The notes beneath the pieces were generated by a model. That model was not told the DNA's origin, did no database searches, and saw only the letters and a program-made list of their open reading frames with translations. Below are positions 31,901 to 42,450 of a DNA stretch of 64,000 bases, piece by piece. Origin of the DNA: Nosema muscidifuracis (Eukaryota > Microsporidia > Nosematidae); assembly GCA_028335825.1 (NCBI GenBank), contig JAIOKI010000018.1:62001-126000 (forward strand), written 5' to 3'. Numbering within the stretch: position 1 is the first letter of the stretch; each line of letters starts with the position of its first letter. The translations under genes and the position numbers were made by a program.

Positions 31901-34900
31901 AAATTGACAACAGCAGAAAAACGGAATACTGAATTAATTGTGAAATTGATAAACGAAGAAGAAAATAATGTAAGAATCATTAAAGAATATAAAAATAAAA
32001 TAAAAGATTTAAATGATTCGAACGAGGCTTTACAAAAACTTCATAATGACAAGATAAAAATTTGTACAACTAATATAGATAATGAGAAAACAAACTTAAA
32101 GAATATTATAAATAGTCTAAATCTAGAATCACAGAAAAAATTGAATTTAGTCACTGACTTAGAAGCTGTTAATTCTGAAGCTTCAATGTGCGATATTAGA
32201 TTGATTTCTGCAATAAAAAAAACAATCGATTTAGAACTTGATTTAGCTGAATCTAATAAAAAGTTAACAGTTTTAGATAACAAAAATATTAATTTAACCA
32301 CAGATTTAGATAATAATAGAGCTATTATTAATGATCTGAAACAAGAATTAGAAAAGAGATCTGAACATTCTAAAGAATTAGATAGTAAATTATTGTTAAC
32401 AAAAATTGAATTAGAAAATTTACAGAAAAAATTAGAAGAAGGAAATTACCATAAATTAGAAAGAGATGCTAAATTTGAAATAACTAATTCCAAACAAAAC
32501 AAAACAAAGGATATATCTAAGAATAATTCTGATGTTAAAACAAAAAATTATGAATCTAATTGCTCGAATATGGATTTAGAAAATAGAGAAATAAAATTTG
32601 AAAAAATATCTGTTAAATTAGGTGATGCAAATAAAGAGATAGTGAATCTAAAACAAGAACTAGAGTCTGTTCAAAAAAATAATAAAAAATTGGAAAGTAC
32701 CTTACAAAGTGCTAATTTACAAATTTCAGATTTAGAAAAAAGATTAAGTCATTCTATATTAGAAAATGATGCTAGTACTATGAAAAATAAAAAAGTAGAT
32801 TTAGATAATAACAGTACAAAATTTAGTGATATGAGATTAGATGAATCAAAAACTTTTAAAACAGATGTTAACTTAGAAAAAGTAGAAAATGAAGTAGACC
32901 TTGTAAATTCTAATATTTTAGCTAAATTTAACGATTTTTTGAGTGATGATTTTATAACTACTAATAGAAAATCTTTAAATACAAAAAATTTTACTTTTGA
33001 AAAATATAAAAAAGAAATATTAGATGATTATTTAAATCAAAGATTATCTGAAACTACAAGTAAAGCAAGTATTTTAGAATTAAATCTAAAAAAATTCAAT
33101 GATAAAATCATTAGATTAAAAGAATATTTAAAGAATGAAAGAATAAAACTAATCAACATTATAAAAAGTGATAAATATAAAAATATTAATGTAGAATCAA
33201 TTATGGAGTTGAATAAGTCGCTTAAAAATTTAGAAATAAAATTAAAAATTGCTAAGAAATCTTCACAAAAGATATCTGATGAGTTAATAAATGAGAAAAT
33301 AAAAATAGATAAATTAAATGAAGATCGAAAAAAAGAAAATATAAAATTAAATGTATCGAAATTAGGTTTAGAAGAAGCACTCAAAAAAGGTAAAGATTTA
33401 ACAGAAATTTCGAATAAAGAATCAATTAATTTAGATAAACTGAATATGCATTTTAACGATGAAAATACTGGTATAAATAATTTAGAAGATGAATTTATGT
33501 TAGAAGACTTTAATAAGTATTCTAAAACAAAAAATATCAATATTTCTAAATTACAACAAACTTCTTCAACTTCAAGAAGTCAATCTGAAAATTTAGAAGT
33601 TATGCTGAATTTTATTAAAAAACTAATCAATGTATTTTCTAAATTAGAACATGAATTAGAAATTGAAAACATTAATGTTTCTAATTTTAATAGATTTTTT
33701 TCAGATATAGAATCTATTAGTAATAATGAAGAGATGGATTATGAAAATATGATCACAACTTTTAGAAATTTATTTTTGACTGTTAAGAATAAAAGAGACA
33801 ATCTTGAAAAAATTATCAAAGCATTTAAATTTTACTTGTCTAATATTAAGAATAATTTAGAAAAGAAAGAATCTAATAATATCAGGCCAGAAATGAGACT
33901 AGATAATTCAAACAATTTAGTTAATAAAAATAATTTATCAGAATTGCATGAAATAAAAAATAAAAACAGTTTAGAAATGCAATTATCGTATGAAAAAGAA
34001 GTTAATCAAGAATTAAATATAAATCTTCAGATAAGAAATCAAAATATATCTAATTTAGAAAGAGATTTAGAAATTATTAGTAAATCAGTTAATGATATAG
34101 TCAATGAAATACAAAATTATAACATAAATATGTTTAAAGATGAGTCAAATTCTAAAGAAGTCAATTTGAAGAAATCAAAGGATAAAACTAGAAAAAAATT
34201 AGAGGATGAAAAACTTAATATTTTCAAAATTAAAGATATGATAAAATTTAGTAGTGGTAGAACAAATATATCAAATCCTAAAGATACTATCAATATTAAT
34301 GATTATTTGTTTAATGAAATGATAAAAAAAGATTTAGATTTCAGTATGAAAGATTTTAATACTAAAAGTCAAATAATTAAAGTTTTACAAGATAAAATGA
34401 AAATAAATCTAATAGATAGAAATAAAATCTTAAAAAAGATTTTAAGGAAGAAATCTAATATGATTAAAATTCAAGAATATATTTCTATGCTTCAAAATAT
34501 CCAAGAATTATTGAGAGATAATAATAGAAATAAACAGATATTTGAAAATAAAAATTTATCAACAGATAATTTATCTAATGATACTTACTTAGATATAATA
34601 AAATCTAAAATTAAGTATCTAAAACATATAAGATCAAATATTCGTATAATAGATGAAAGTATCAAAAATAAATCATCAGATCTTCATTTATTAACTAATA
34701 AATTAAAAAAAGATATTAATTTGGATGAAGAATTTAAAAAATTACTTGTTAAAGAAAGATCTTTTCTTTTAGAACTTTTAGAAAAAATAAATACAAATAA
34801 TATCAAGTTATTAGAATCTGAAGAATATTTAGATAAAGTAATTTTAGAGACAGGAACACAAATATTTTATTTAAATAATAATCTTAAACTATGTGATACG

Positions 34901-35581
34901 AGTATTGAAAAGATTAAAAATAAATTAGAGAGTAAGAAAAAACTGGAACAAAATGAATTATCTATAGAAAAACAAGATAACGATTTAAATGATAAACTGA
35001 ATAAAAAAGAATTAGAAAAATATCCAGTCAAAATTAATGAGATAGAATATTTAAATGATATAAATATTTTAGATAAAAATGTACAAGAAAAAAATAAATT
35101 AGAATTAATAATTGATAATCTTATGAAAGAAAAAGATAAGTATTTGATATATTACGATTATATTAAAAAGATAATATTATTGAATAAAAAAAGAATTGTT
35201 CAAATCAAAAAAGAAATTATTAAAAATGATCTTATTTTAGATAATAATGACATAATTATGAAGGAAATTGGTTCATCAAATTTTAAAGATAATTCTTTAG
35301 ATAATAATAAGGTATCAGAATTGAAGAATAATTTTTTAAATATTTATCAAAGATATTTTAATTTAATAAAATATAGCATTAAAAAATATGTTGATAAAAT
35401 ATCTTCTGAAGATGTATCTCTTAAAAATATATTTTATAAAGATATTGAAGAAAAAATTGATATTATTGGAAAGAATATTAAATTAGATAATAAAACAAGC
35501 AATTCTTTAGAAGAAAATAAGTTTGGTTCTGATAAGATGAAGTTTATATCTAGAAAGAAGATACCAAGATATACTCTTTAA
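28940..35581 (+). CDS. Giant secreted coiled-coil protein with 21/28-residue repeats (member 3)
   Basis: A 2213-aa protein. A signal peptide (MNFFFILLYIYCSEI) precedes a helical segment and an Asp-rich stretch of D-D-I-E-F-D-D-x-K-D-L-N-L units (about 155-215). Residues about 235-1000 form a very regular coiled coil of some 30 units of the kind ITTLTKENADTKDKLKSA, either 21 or 28 residues long (three or four heptads). A less regular charged helical region continues to the end. The C-terminus KMKFISRKKIPRYTL matches the tail of the protein at 36187 best. A long secreted rod could be structural in the spore wall or polar tube or could reach into the host; this is inference. Only CC precedes the ATG. 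Confidence 0.88.
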   Translation: MNFFFILLYIYCSEIDESNVNIDITKIKKYELLELYRRKEESYNILLKNYEDLKNNISKNDSLNAPSSEIGVLTRRIDNFLADIAENKILLNRYKIKIDYLKKIIIEKDSLVKRIDARTNWALGKIRQLLNEKKSNNIKLMEQETNFLKKYFPSTKYDKFDDINLDDYDFDDLNDLNLDDIEFDDSKDLNLDDIEVDDFSDLDLDDIDLDSKDTLKKGKSDDLKIQKESKCDNKELNEKLISANNQITTLTKENADTKDKLKFSEKQNSELNNQITTLTKENADTKDRLQSVEKHNTELSSKITTLTKENTDAKDKLKSANNKITTLTKENTDTKNELKSANNMIVTLNHENDDTKDKLTLAIKNNNELNDKIVILTQENTDTKDKLTSEVENNNELNNKITTLTKENADAKDKLTSAEKQIKALTQENADTKDKLKLSEKNNTELNNKITALTQENTDTKDKLTSAVKNNTELNNKITALTQENTDIKDKLQSVEKQNSELNNKITTLTKENADAKDKLTSANNRLIILTRENVDIKDELISANNKITALTQENADTKDKLTLSEKQIITITQENVDTKNRLQSAVENNKKSNDKIVTLTQENTDTKKKLASAEKQNSELNDKIVTLTQENTDTKDKLISANNMIVTLTQENADTKNELKSANNMIVTLNHENDDTKDKLKLSEKNNTELNNKITALTQENADTKDKLKSAEKQNSELNDKIVILTKENTDAKDKLKSANNQITTLTKENADTKNELKSANNMIVTLNHENDDTKDKLKLSEKNNTELNNKITALTQENTDTKDKLTSVNNRLVTLTRENVDIKDEQTSANNKITALTQENTDIRNKLTSAKKQNTELNNKLTALNQENTDTKDKLTLAEEHNTELNNKLTALNQENTDTKIKLTSAEELNTELNNKLTSLNQENTDTKKKLTTAEKQNTELNNKLTSLNQENTDTKKKLTTAEKRNTELNDKLTSLNQENTDKKKKLTTAEKRNTELIVKLINEEENNVRIIKEYKNKIKDLNDSNEALQKLHNDKIKICTTNIDNEKTNLKNIINSLNLESQKKLNLVTDLEAVNSEASMCDIRLISAIKKTIDLELDLAESNKKLTVLDNKNINLTTDLDNNRAIINDLKQELEKRSEHSKELDSKLLLTKIELENLQKKLEEGNYHKLERDAKFEITNSKQNKTKDISKNNSDVKTKNYESNCSNMDLENREIKFEKISVKLGDANKEIVNLKQELESVQKNNKKLESTLQSANLQISDLEKRLSHSILENDASTMKNKKVDLDNNSTKFSDMRLDESKTFKTDVNLEKVENEVDLVNSNILAKFNDFLSDDFITTNRKSLNTKNFTFEKYKKEILDDYLNQRLSETTSKASILELNLKKFNDKIIRLKEYLKNERIKLINIIKSDKYKNINVESIMELNKSLKNLEIKLKIAKKSSQKISDELINEKIKIDKLNEDRKKENIKLNVSKLGLEEALKKGKDLTEISNKESINLDKLNMHFNDENTGINNLEDEFMLEDFNKYSKTKNINISKLQQTSSTSRSQSENLEVMLNFIKKLINVFSKLEHELEIENINVSNFNRFFSDIESISNNEEMDYENMITTFRNLFLTVKNKRDNLEKIIKAFKFYLSNIKNNLEKKESNNIRPEMRLDNSNNLVNKNNLSELHEIKNKNSLEMQLSYEKEVNQELNINLQIRNQNISNLERDLEIISKSVNDIVNEIQNYNINMFKDESNSKEVNLKKSKDKTRKKLEDEKLNIFKIKDMIKFSSGRTNISNPKDTININDYLFNEMIKKDLDFSMKDFNTKSQIIKVLQDKMKINLIDRNKILKKILRKKSNMIKIQEYISMLQNIQELLRDNNRNKQIFENKNLSTDNLSNDTYLDIIKSKIKYLKHIRSNIRIIDESIKNKSSDLHLLTNKLKKDINLDEEFKKLLVKERSFLLELLEKINTNNIKLLESEEYLDKVILETGTQIFYLNNNLKLCDTSIEKIKNKLESKKKLEQNELSIEKQDNDLNDKLNKKELEKYPVKINEIEYLNDINILDKNVQEKNKLELIIDNLMKEKDKYLIYYDYIKKIILLNKKRIVQIKKEIIKNDLILDNNDIIMKEIGSSNFKDNSLDNNKVSELKNNFLNIYQRYFNLIKYSIKKYVDKISSEDVSLKNIFYKDIEEKIDIIGKNIKLDNKTSNSLEENKFGSDKMKFISRKKIPRYTL
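29650..31950 (+). repeat. Coiled-coil coding repeat array, 63- and 84-bp units
   Basis: About 30 imperfect units, each coding one heptad-matched segment. Larger blocks are duplicated too: the stretch coding NELKSANNMIVTLNHENDDT appears three times. Unit changes are whole heptads, so the coiled-coil register is preserved. Confidence 0.85.
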
Positions 35582-36186
35582 TAAATAAATATAAATTTAA
35601 TTATAGAATGTGGTAAAAATTTATAAACATTTAAACTTTTTTAATAACTCAGATTAAAAACTAGATAAAAATAATTTTTATCAATATCTCAGATTAAAAG
35701 CTAGATAAAAATATTATTTTTAAATAATAGCTCAGATTAATATTTTTTTATATAAATCTTTAACTTATATAATATCTCAGATTAATATCATTGTAAAATA
35801 AACAATTTAAGCTTTTTTAATAACTCAGATTAATATTATTTCAATATGTTATTTAACTTATATGATATTTATAATACAAACTAGATTAAAATATTATTTT
35901 TAATGAAAAATAGATAAACATTTTTTTTAAATAATAACTCAGATTAATATTATTTAAATATATTTGGATTTTGCATAATTAAAAATATTGTGTATATTAA
36001 TTATGACGTCACTGTTTATTATATAACTTATATCATAATTTATACAACAAAAAAATTATAAATTTTTTTTCAATTTAAACAATTTAATATAAATTTAATA
36101 AAATTTTTTTAGATAAAAAATATTAATTTGTTATTTGTTTGTTTGATATATTAAAAGTATATAAAAAATTTATTAACCCATTATTA
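35582..36186. repeat. Intergenic repeats plus promoter motifs
   Basis: From 35640 to 35950 a unit 'ataactcagattaatattatt' recurs about eight times with spacers. TGACGTCA, a perfect palindrome, is at 36004-36011. TTTGTTTGTTTGA is at 36134-36146. CCC at 36177-36179 lies just before the next ATG. Confidence 0.6.
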
Positions 36187-37704
36187 ATGATTAATCTTAC
36201 ATTATTATACATAACATATGTACTAACATCAGATAATACAAGACCTAATGAAGATAAAAGACGGGTAAGTAAAGTTTTTTCTCTTCCCTTAGTAAACCCT
36301 GAACCTTATAATTCTCCTGTTGCTAGACGTAAAAAAGCTCAAGGTGAAAATAATCTAGAGAATAATAGTGGAGTTCTAGAATATTATACTACAGAAAATA
36401 TTGATAATAAAAAAGTTCCTGATGTATCATATAAACCTTTTAAGAAAGATGAAGATAGTTCATCAGAAGTTGATAGAATTATTAATTCATTTGGAGGTAA
36501 AGCTGTAAAAAAGAAAGATAATTTAAGACCTAAAAGAGCTGTATTAGGATATGTTGATAATGATGATGAATTAAAAGTCGTTAAAGAACTTAATAAAGAG
36601 AATGAAAATATTAACAATATCATTGATGAAGATATTAAAAAATTCGTTGATGAAGATATGAAATTAGCTGTACATAATAGATTGCATATTCTTCTTAAAG
36701 ATTTACCTTATAAATATTCTGATTCAGAATTCAGTGATCTAATAGTATCAGCTATAAAAAGTATTAATAAAGAAGATAAAAATGATGTAGATGTATCAAA
36801 TATGAGTGAGGAAGAAGTTTTAGGATATTATGATAAAGAAATAGATAGCATAGTAAAAAAAATAGAAGAAATGCATAGAAAAAGATTTGAGAGTACAAAT
36901 AAGGAGAATTTGAATGATGAAGATAATAGTAAAGACAATTTAAAATCTATCACGAATATGCTATTAGAGAGTGAATCTTCTATTGGTAAAAATAATATAG
37001 AAGTTTCCTCTGATAGAAATAATTTGGAGTCTTCTGATGATAGAAATAATCTCGAGTCTTCTATTGGAAAAAATAATATAGAAATTTCTGATGATAGAAA
37101 TAATTCGGAGTCTTCTGATAATAAAAATAATCTCGAGTCTTCTATTGGAAAAAATAATTTAGAATCCTTAAAAACTAATGCTACTCAGGATTCTTCCATT
37201 GAAAATATTTCGAATTCATTACTTGACAAGAATAATTTAGAAGTTTCTGACAAAAATAATTCGAAATCACTTACTGACAAGGAAAATTTAGAACCCTTAA
37301 AAACTAATGCTACTCAGAAATCTTCTATTGAAAATAATAATTTACAATCAGATGACCAAATAAATTTACTAACTATGAATAATCAACAAGATAATAATAA
37401 AGAAAATATAGTACCTGAGCCATCAAGATCAAAAAAAATCAAGAGAAGTTTAGATTATCAAAATAATAATCAAAAAACTAATAAGGAAGAAAATACAGTA
37501 CCTGAGCCATCAAGTTCCAAAAAAATCAAGAGAAGTTTAGATAATCAGAATAATAATCAAAAAACTAATAATTCTGATTTATTATCTTCAGCTTCAGCCG
37601 AAGTCTCTTTTGACAATGTAAATGAGAACCAAGATGTTAGTTCTATAACAACCCTAGTATTTACATCTAGAACAAAAATTCCAAGATATTCATTTGTTGA
37701 TTAA
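36187..37704 (+). CDS. Secreted repeat protein with conserved C-terminal tail (member 4)
   Basis: A 505-aa protein. The ATG at 36187 follows CCC by seven bases and begins a signal peptide (MINLTLLYITYVLTS). The N-terminal 230 residues are charged and partly helical, without repeats. From about residue 260, units such as DDRNNLESSIGKNNIE and LKTNATQDSSIEN are repeated, followed by two copies of VPEPSxSKKIKRSLDxQNNN. The C-terminus TTLVFTSRTKIPRYSFVD shares S-R-x-K-I-P-R-Y with the preceding giant protein. The two neighbours are therefore probably related at their ends, although their bodies differ completely. Function unknown. Confidence 0.85.
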   Translation: MINLTLLYITYVLTSDNTRPNEDKRRVSKVFSLPLVNPEPYNSPVARRKKAQGENNLENNSGVLEYYTTENIDNKKVPDVSYKPFKKDEDSSSEVDRIINSFGGKAVKKKDNLRPKRAVLGYVDNDDELKVVKELNKENENINNIIDEDIKKFVDEDMKLAVHNRLHILLKDLPYKYSDSEFSDLIVSAIKSINKEDKNDVDVSNMSEEEVLGYYDKEIDSIVKKIEEMHRKRFESTNKENLNDEDNSKDNLKSITNMLLESESSIGKNNIEVSSDRNNLESSDDRNNLESSIGKNNIEISDDRNNSESSDNKNNLESSIGKNNLESLKTNATQDSSIENISNSLLDKNNLEVSDKNNSKSLTDKENLEPLKTNATQKSSIENNNLQSDDQINLLTMNNQQDNNKENIVPEPSRSKKIKRSLDYQNNNQKTNKEENTVPEPSSSKKIKRSLDNQNNNQKTNNSDLLSSASAEVSFDNVNENQDVSSITTLVFTSRTKIPRYSFVD

Positions 37705-38262
37705 ATAAAATGTAAATTTTAAAGTAAAATATTATAAAAATAATTTTTATATTCAATATGTAAAAATATAAATTTATAAGCATGATTTTTTATATTCAAT
37801 TTCTATAAATATAAATTTATAAACATATTTTTTTAATTCAATTTCTATAAATATAAATTTATAAACATATTTTCTGTATTCAATGTATATAAATTAAATT
37901 TTATAAAAATAATTTTTTATATTCAATATGTAAAAAATATTAATTAAATTTTATAAACATGATTTTTTATATTCAATATGTAAAAATATTATAAACATAT
38001 TTTCTGTATTCAATATGTAAAAATACAAATTTATAAAAATAAAATATTATAAGGTATGTTCAATTTTATTAAGAAAATATATTTATGTCATTTAATTAAA
38101 AAATTATCAATATAATAAACAAAACTATAATTCAATAAATTATTTGAAATAAAACAATTAGGTATTTTTTATGATTGAAAATAATAATGTTTTGTTTATT
38201 GTATTTTTAATATACCTTAATCACGAAATAATTATAAAAAGAATATTCTGACCCCCCCTTCA
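37705..38262. repeat. Intergenic repeats of about 35-60 bases
   Basis: About eight imperfect copies of 'aaatttataaacatgattttttatattcaatatgtaaaaata' fill 37720-38040. TTTTGTTTATTG lies near 38192. CCCCCCC (38252-38258) lies four bases before the next ATG. Confidence 0.6.
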
Positions 38263-38628
38263 ATGAAAAATATGAAAATTTTGAGTGCTATTTTATTATT
38301 TCAGAAAATTTTAGGATCTGCTGAAAATAATACAGGTGATAATCCAACAAGCAATGATCAAGGTAATACAGGTGATGAAAATAAGGGAGATGATCAAGGT
38401 AATACAGGTGATGAAAATAAGGGAGATGACCAAGGAAATACAGGTGATGAAAATAAGGCAGGTGATCAAGGTAATGCAGGTGATGATCAAGGAAATACAG
38501 GTGATGACAAGGGAGATGACCAAGGTAATGAAAAAGGAGATGATCAAGGAGATTCAGCTTCTGCTCCAGTTGAATTAACATTCTATGCTAAACAAAAGAA
38601 TGCAGTGTATACTTCTGAAACTTACTGA
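38263..38628 (+). CDS. Small secreted Gly/Asp/Gln/Asn repeat protein (member 5)
   Basis: A 121-aa protein. A signal peptide (MKNMKILSAILLFQKILGS) is followed by a 12-residue repeat of the type GDDQGNTGDENK (36 bp) for about 65 residues. The tail is VELTFYAKQKNAVYTSETY. The body is extremely acidic and should be disordered. The tail follows the pattern of the other secreted proteins but is one of the weaker matches. A run of seven C four bases before the ATG is the strongest start signal in the window. Confidence 0.85.
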   Translation: MKNMKILSAILLFQKILGSAENNTGDNPTSNDQGNTGDENKGDDQGNTGDENKGDDQGNTGDENKAGDQGNAGDDQGNTGDDKGDDQGNEKGDDQGDSASAPVELTFYAKQKNAVYTSETY

Positions 38629-41600
38629 TTAAATTAATGAATTTAATTTGAAAAAATATATTTTTTTAAATAATCATCCTTTAAATTGAAAAAATATTTT
38701 TATCTTACAAGTATAATTAAATGATGCATATCATTAATAGATATATTAGAAAACAAATTATCTTTTCTATAATGTTTAGTAGAAGAATCAAAAATAGAAT
38801 TACTAAACAATCGTCTATCTCTTTACATAACTTAAAAAACAAGAATAAAAGTCTATATTCAATACATTACTTTAAGAAGATTTTTAAAATAATTATCTTT
38901 TAATTGGAGGAAAAAATACAGTGAAAAAATGAAAAACAGTAGACAAAAATATTTAGCTTTTTATCAATTTAAATCATTAAAAGATAATTTATATTTTTAT
39001 TAAAAAAATTTATAATTATTAAAGATTTAATGAAGATATTTTTTCTTTTCATAATTTCTCAATAGAAAAATGTGTTTATGATCTATATTAAAGCATATAC
39101 TATTCAACTGAATGAATATCTTCATTAATAATTTTTTATACCATCAAAGAAATATTTTCAAGAGTTTCTTAAAAATCTTACATTTAAAAATTATATTGGC
39201 TAAAATACTTACATCTTTTTTTAAGTAATTATAAATCATCTACTATCATAAAAATAAGGAATCATCTTAATCTTACATTTATTTTATATTTAGTTTTACA
39301 ATATTTTTTATTTCTCGTTTACTCTTTAATTTATCTAATTTATGATTTATTATTAATAATCAAATAATAAAAGAAGATTTAAATCATAATCTATAGTTAA
39401 TAAATATGATGGTTCTAAATACAAGTTTATAGAATATCATATAATTAAATAATAAAAGAGATTTAAATAATAATCTATAGTTAATAAATATGATAGTTCT
39501 AAATACAGGTTTATAGAATATCTTATAATAAAAAGAAGATTTACTTATTTATATAAAAAATAATTATGTATTTGATTTTGAGTTTTACATTAAATATATA
39601 TATGGTATCCTATCGTGAAATAGGTCTCCAATATAGATTTTATCGAATTATTTTTATTATTTAATTCTTTCATGCCTTTCTTTTATAAACTTTCCTATAT
39701 ATTTTTAGATGACGTGTAGAAATAAACAAAAGAAAAATAAAAATAATTATGTGGTTTACCACAATATAATTTAAATTTAATCTTAATTTTATCAATTAAG
39801 TATTTATAAGTTTCTCATTCTAATATCTTAATTAGTCTCATTTTCTATTCTAGTTCTTTAATAGTGTTATATTTATAGAATTAAGCTTTTTAAAGGACTC
39901 TTGTTTGAATAAATGCTTTTTTAAGTCAATTAATTTTTTAAATATGTAATCTCTCTGTTTATTAATATTTCAGGTATGGAATTGTTAATCAGATCGTATT
40001 TCTTATTTATAAAAATCTTATTCTGGCTTAGGTGTATTATTTATATGTTTAATTTATAAATTTTAAAAATAAATATTTTAATGTCAACTAAAATATAATT
40101 AAAAAGATATGTATATTTTTGATTTATAAAATTAATATTTTATTTCTATCATTCATAATAAGATTTATTAAATTAACATTTTTTTTCTATTGTCAATCTT
40201 TTATTTCTACCATTCATAATAAGATTTATTAAATAAACATTTTTTTCTATTGTCAATCATTAATAGTGATGTATATCTCTAGAGTTTTAATAAACCTAGT
40301 ATTTTTAATTGTATATCATTTATAAAATTATATTTAAATACCTCTGATTTTAAATTATGTAAGATTGATTTTAATTAATGATATTTGTTTATATTTAAAA
40401 GGATCTTATTATTAACTATAAGTTCTATACTTTATAGCAAAGTTTATATTTAACTTTTATAAGATTTCTTAATACTTTTTAAAAATTCATTTAAGATGTA
40501 TGTTATGTAAAAAGTAAATTCCAAACATGTTCTATTATTATCTCTTATTTTTTAAATAATAAACTAAAAAAATTATTTTTATTAAATATATTTTTTATTG
40601 GTTAATTTCTTATAACAACTAAAAAATATTTAAGATTTAAGAATGAAATTTAGTAAATTATGAATTAAAAATAATTTCAAACTTGTCCTTTAATAAACTA
40701 AACTTTTTCCTTTCTCAGAACAAAAATGTTGTAAATTAAAAATAAATTTCAAACTTGTCCTTTAATAAACTAAATTTTTTCCTTTCTCAGAACAAAAATC
40801 TAATAAATTTTAAACTTTCTATATATATTAATAATAAATAATTATTGTTTAGTCCAATCATATTTAAATAAAAACATCTTCAAAATGAAAATTACTTAAT
40901 AATATGAAATTATCCTTGAATCAAATTTAGGATAAATGAAATTCTTTTTTTAACAATAAGAGATAAATACTTTTAAATTTAATATTAGATTAGAATATTT
41001 TAATGACTAAGAAAAGAGAAACATAAAGAGATCTAGTATAGTATCAATATATTTATTTTTTAATAATTAAATTTCAATTATTGCACAAGATATGAAGTGT
41101 TTATAAGTTATAAACTTACTCAGTCTCTTAAGAAATAAATATATATTAGCTTAAAATATTTTAATATTAATCTTTCATTGAAAATTTTTATTCCTTGTTT
41201 ATAAAAATCTAATTAATTCCTTGTTTACAAGAACTTAATTAATGCCTTGTTTATAAGAACTTAATTAATTCATTGTTTATAAAAACTTTTTAATTCCTTG
41301 TTTACAAGAATCTAATTAATATTTGAGAAAATAGATTGATATTTTTTACATGTTTTGACAATTAATAAAAAAAAAATTTATTCTTTTCTCATTTCTTGAC
41401 TTTTAGATACAAAAAGATCTTTTTAATATACTTTATATTTAATTTATACTAAAAAATCAAAATTAAATTTTATAAATCGCATTTCCTAACAAATGTATCT
41501 AAATTAATTTTTTAAAAAAAGTATTTCTCAACAAAATTATTTGATTTTTTACGTATAAAATTTTTGTAATAATTGAAAAAATATTTATATTTGTTTATTT

Positions 41601-41889
41601 TATCAATTTACTTAATGAAAAAATTTTATAATACTAAAAATGATTTTAGTATCTTCATATAAAGATCTAATTTTTATAAAAATATTTATTTATAATAAAT
41701 TTATAAATTAAAAAGATTAATTAAATTTTAAAAAAATATATAAAATTTATATATCTTTTTTGATAAGATATTATAATAGAATTAATATCTTTTTTAATAA
41801 GATAATATAATAGAATTGATATCTTTTTTGATAAAATATTTTAATTAAATTAAATTTAAAGTATAAAATTAGAATTTTTAGAAACCCTT
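38629..41889. other. 3.3-kb gap with several local duplications, no gene
   Basis: Several AT-rich direct repeats lie here: two copies of about 110 bases (39365-39540), two of about 58 bases (40145-40260), two of about 70 bases (40670-40800), five of about 32 bases containing 'ttccttgtttataagaa' (41205-41325), and three of about 35 bases containing 'tatcttttttgataagata' (41750-41835). I see no credible gene and no TE signature. Confidence 0.5.
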
Positions 41890-42450
41890 ATGAAGTTTAT
41901 TATGATTTATATTGTTAGCTTTTTAGTTCATGTTGTTAAAGGTAGTACAACAAATACTAGAGAAACAAATAATGATTATATCAATAAGAAAACTATACCA
42001 ACTATTGAAGATAAAAATATAGATAAACCATTTGGTTTAGATGGATCAGTATTTGTAAATAACATGTCAGTTGATAAAATTCATTTGACTCTTAATAATG
42101 AAGATGTTAATAATAAAACTGCTGAATTATTAAAATCTACCAATGCTAAAGAAAATGAAGAATTAATTTCAAAGAGTTCAAACTTAATCTTAGATGATAA
42201 AAAAACATCAGTATCTTCTAATGATATTCAATCTACTTCAAGTTCTATGAATAATAGAAAAATGATTAATGATTCTCAAGATTTTAATGAATCCCAATCA
42301 AGTTCTCGAAGCAATTCTTCTGAATTAAATTCTGAAAATGACCTTAAAAAAAATCAGAAAACAGTTTCTTTTGATGATACAAAAGAAAAGGTTGTAATGA
42401 TTAATTTTATTTCTTTTCGAAAATTTGATCCATATTTTTACGAAGAATAA
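41890..42450 (+). CDS. Secreted Ser/Asn-rich protein with conserved C-terminal tail (member 6)
   Basis: A 186-aa protein. A signal peptide (MKFIMIYIVSFLVHVVKGS) leads into a polar body without clear repeats, rich in Ser, Asn and Lys. The end is VVMINFISFRKFDPYFYEE, matching the shared tail (S-F-R-K-F-x-P-x-F). It shows that the tail is not tied to repeats. CCC at 41885-41887 precedes the ATG by two bases. Function unknown. Confidence 0.82.
   Translation: MKFIMIYIVSFLVHVVKGSTTNTRETNNDYINKKTIPTIEDKNIDKPFGLDGSVFVNNMSVDKIHLTLNNEDVNNKTAELLKSTNAKENEELISKSSNLILDDKKTSVSSNDIQSTSSSMNNRKMINDSQDFNESQSSSRSNSSELNSENDLKKNQKTVSFDDTKEKVVMINFISFRKFDPYFYEE

Noticed and set aside
38721-38903. 60-codon basic open frame after the Gly/Asp repeat gene
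   Set aside because: No CCC signal. The composition (Ile, Lys, Asn, Ser) is what random AT-rich DNA gives, and it resembles nothing else in the window.
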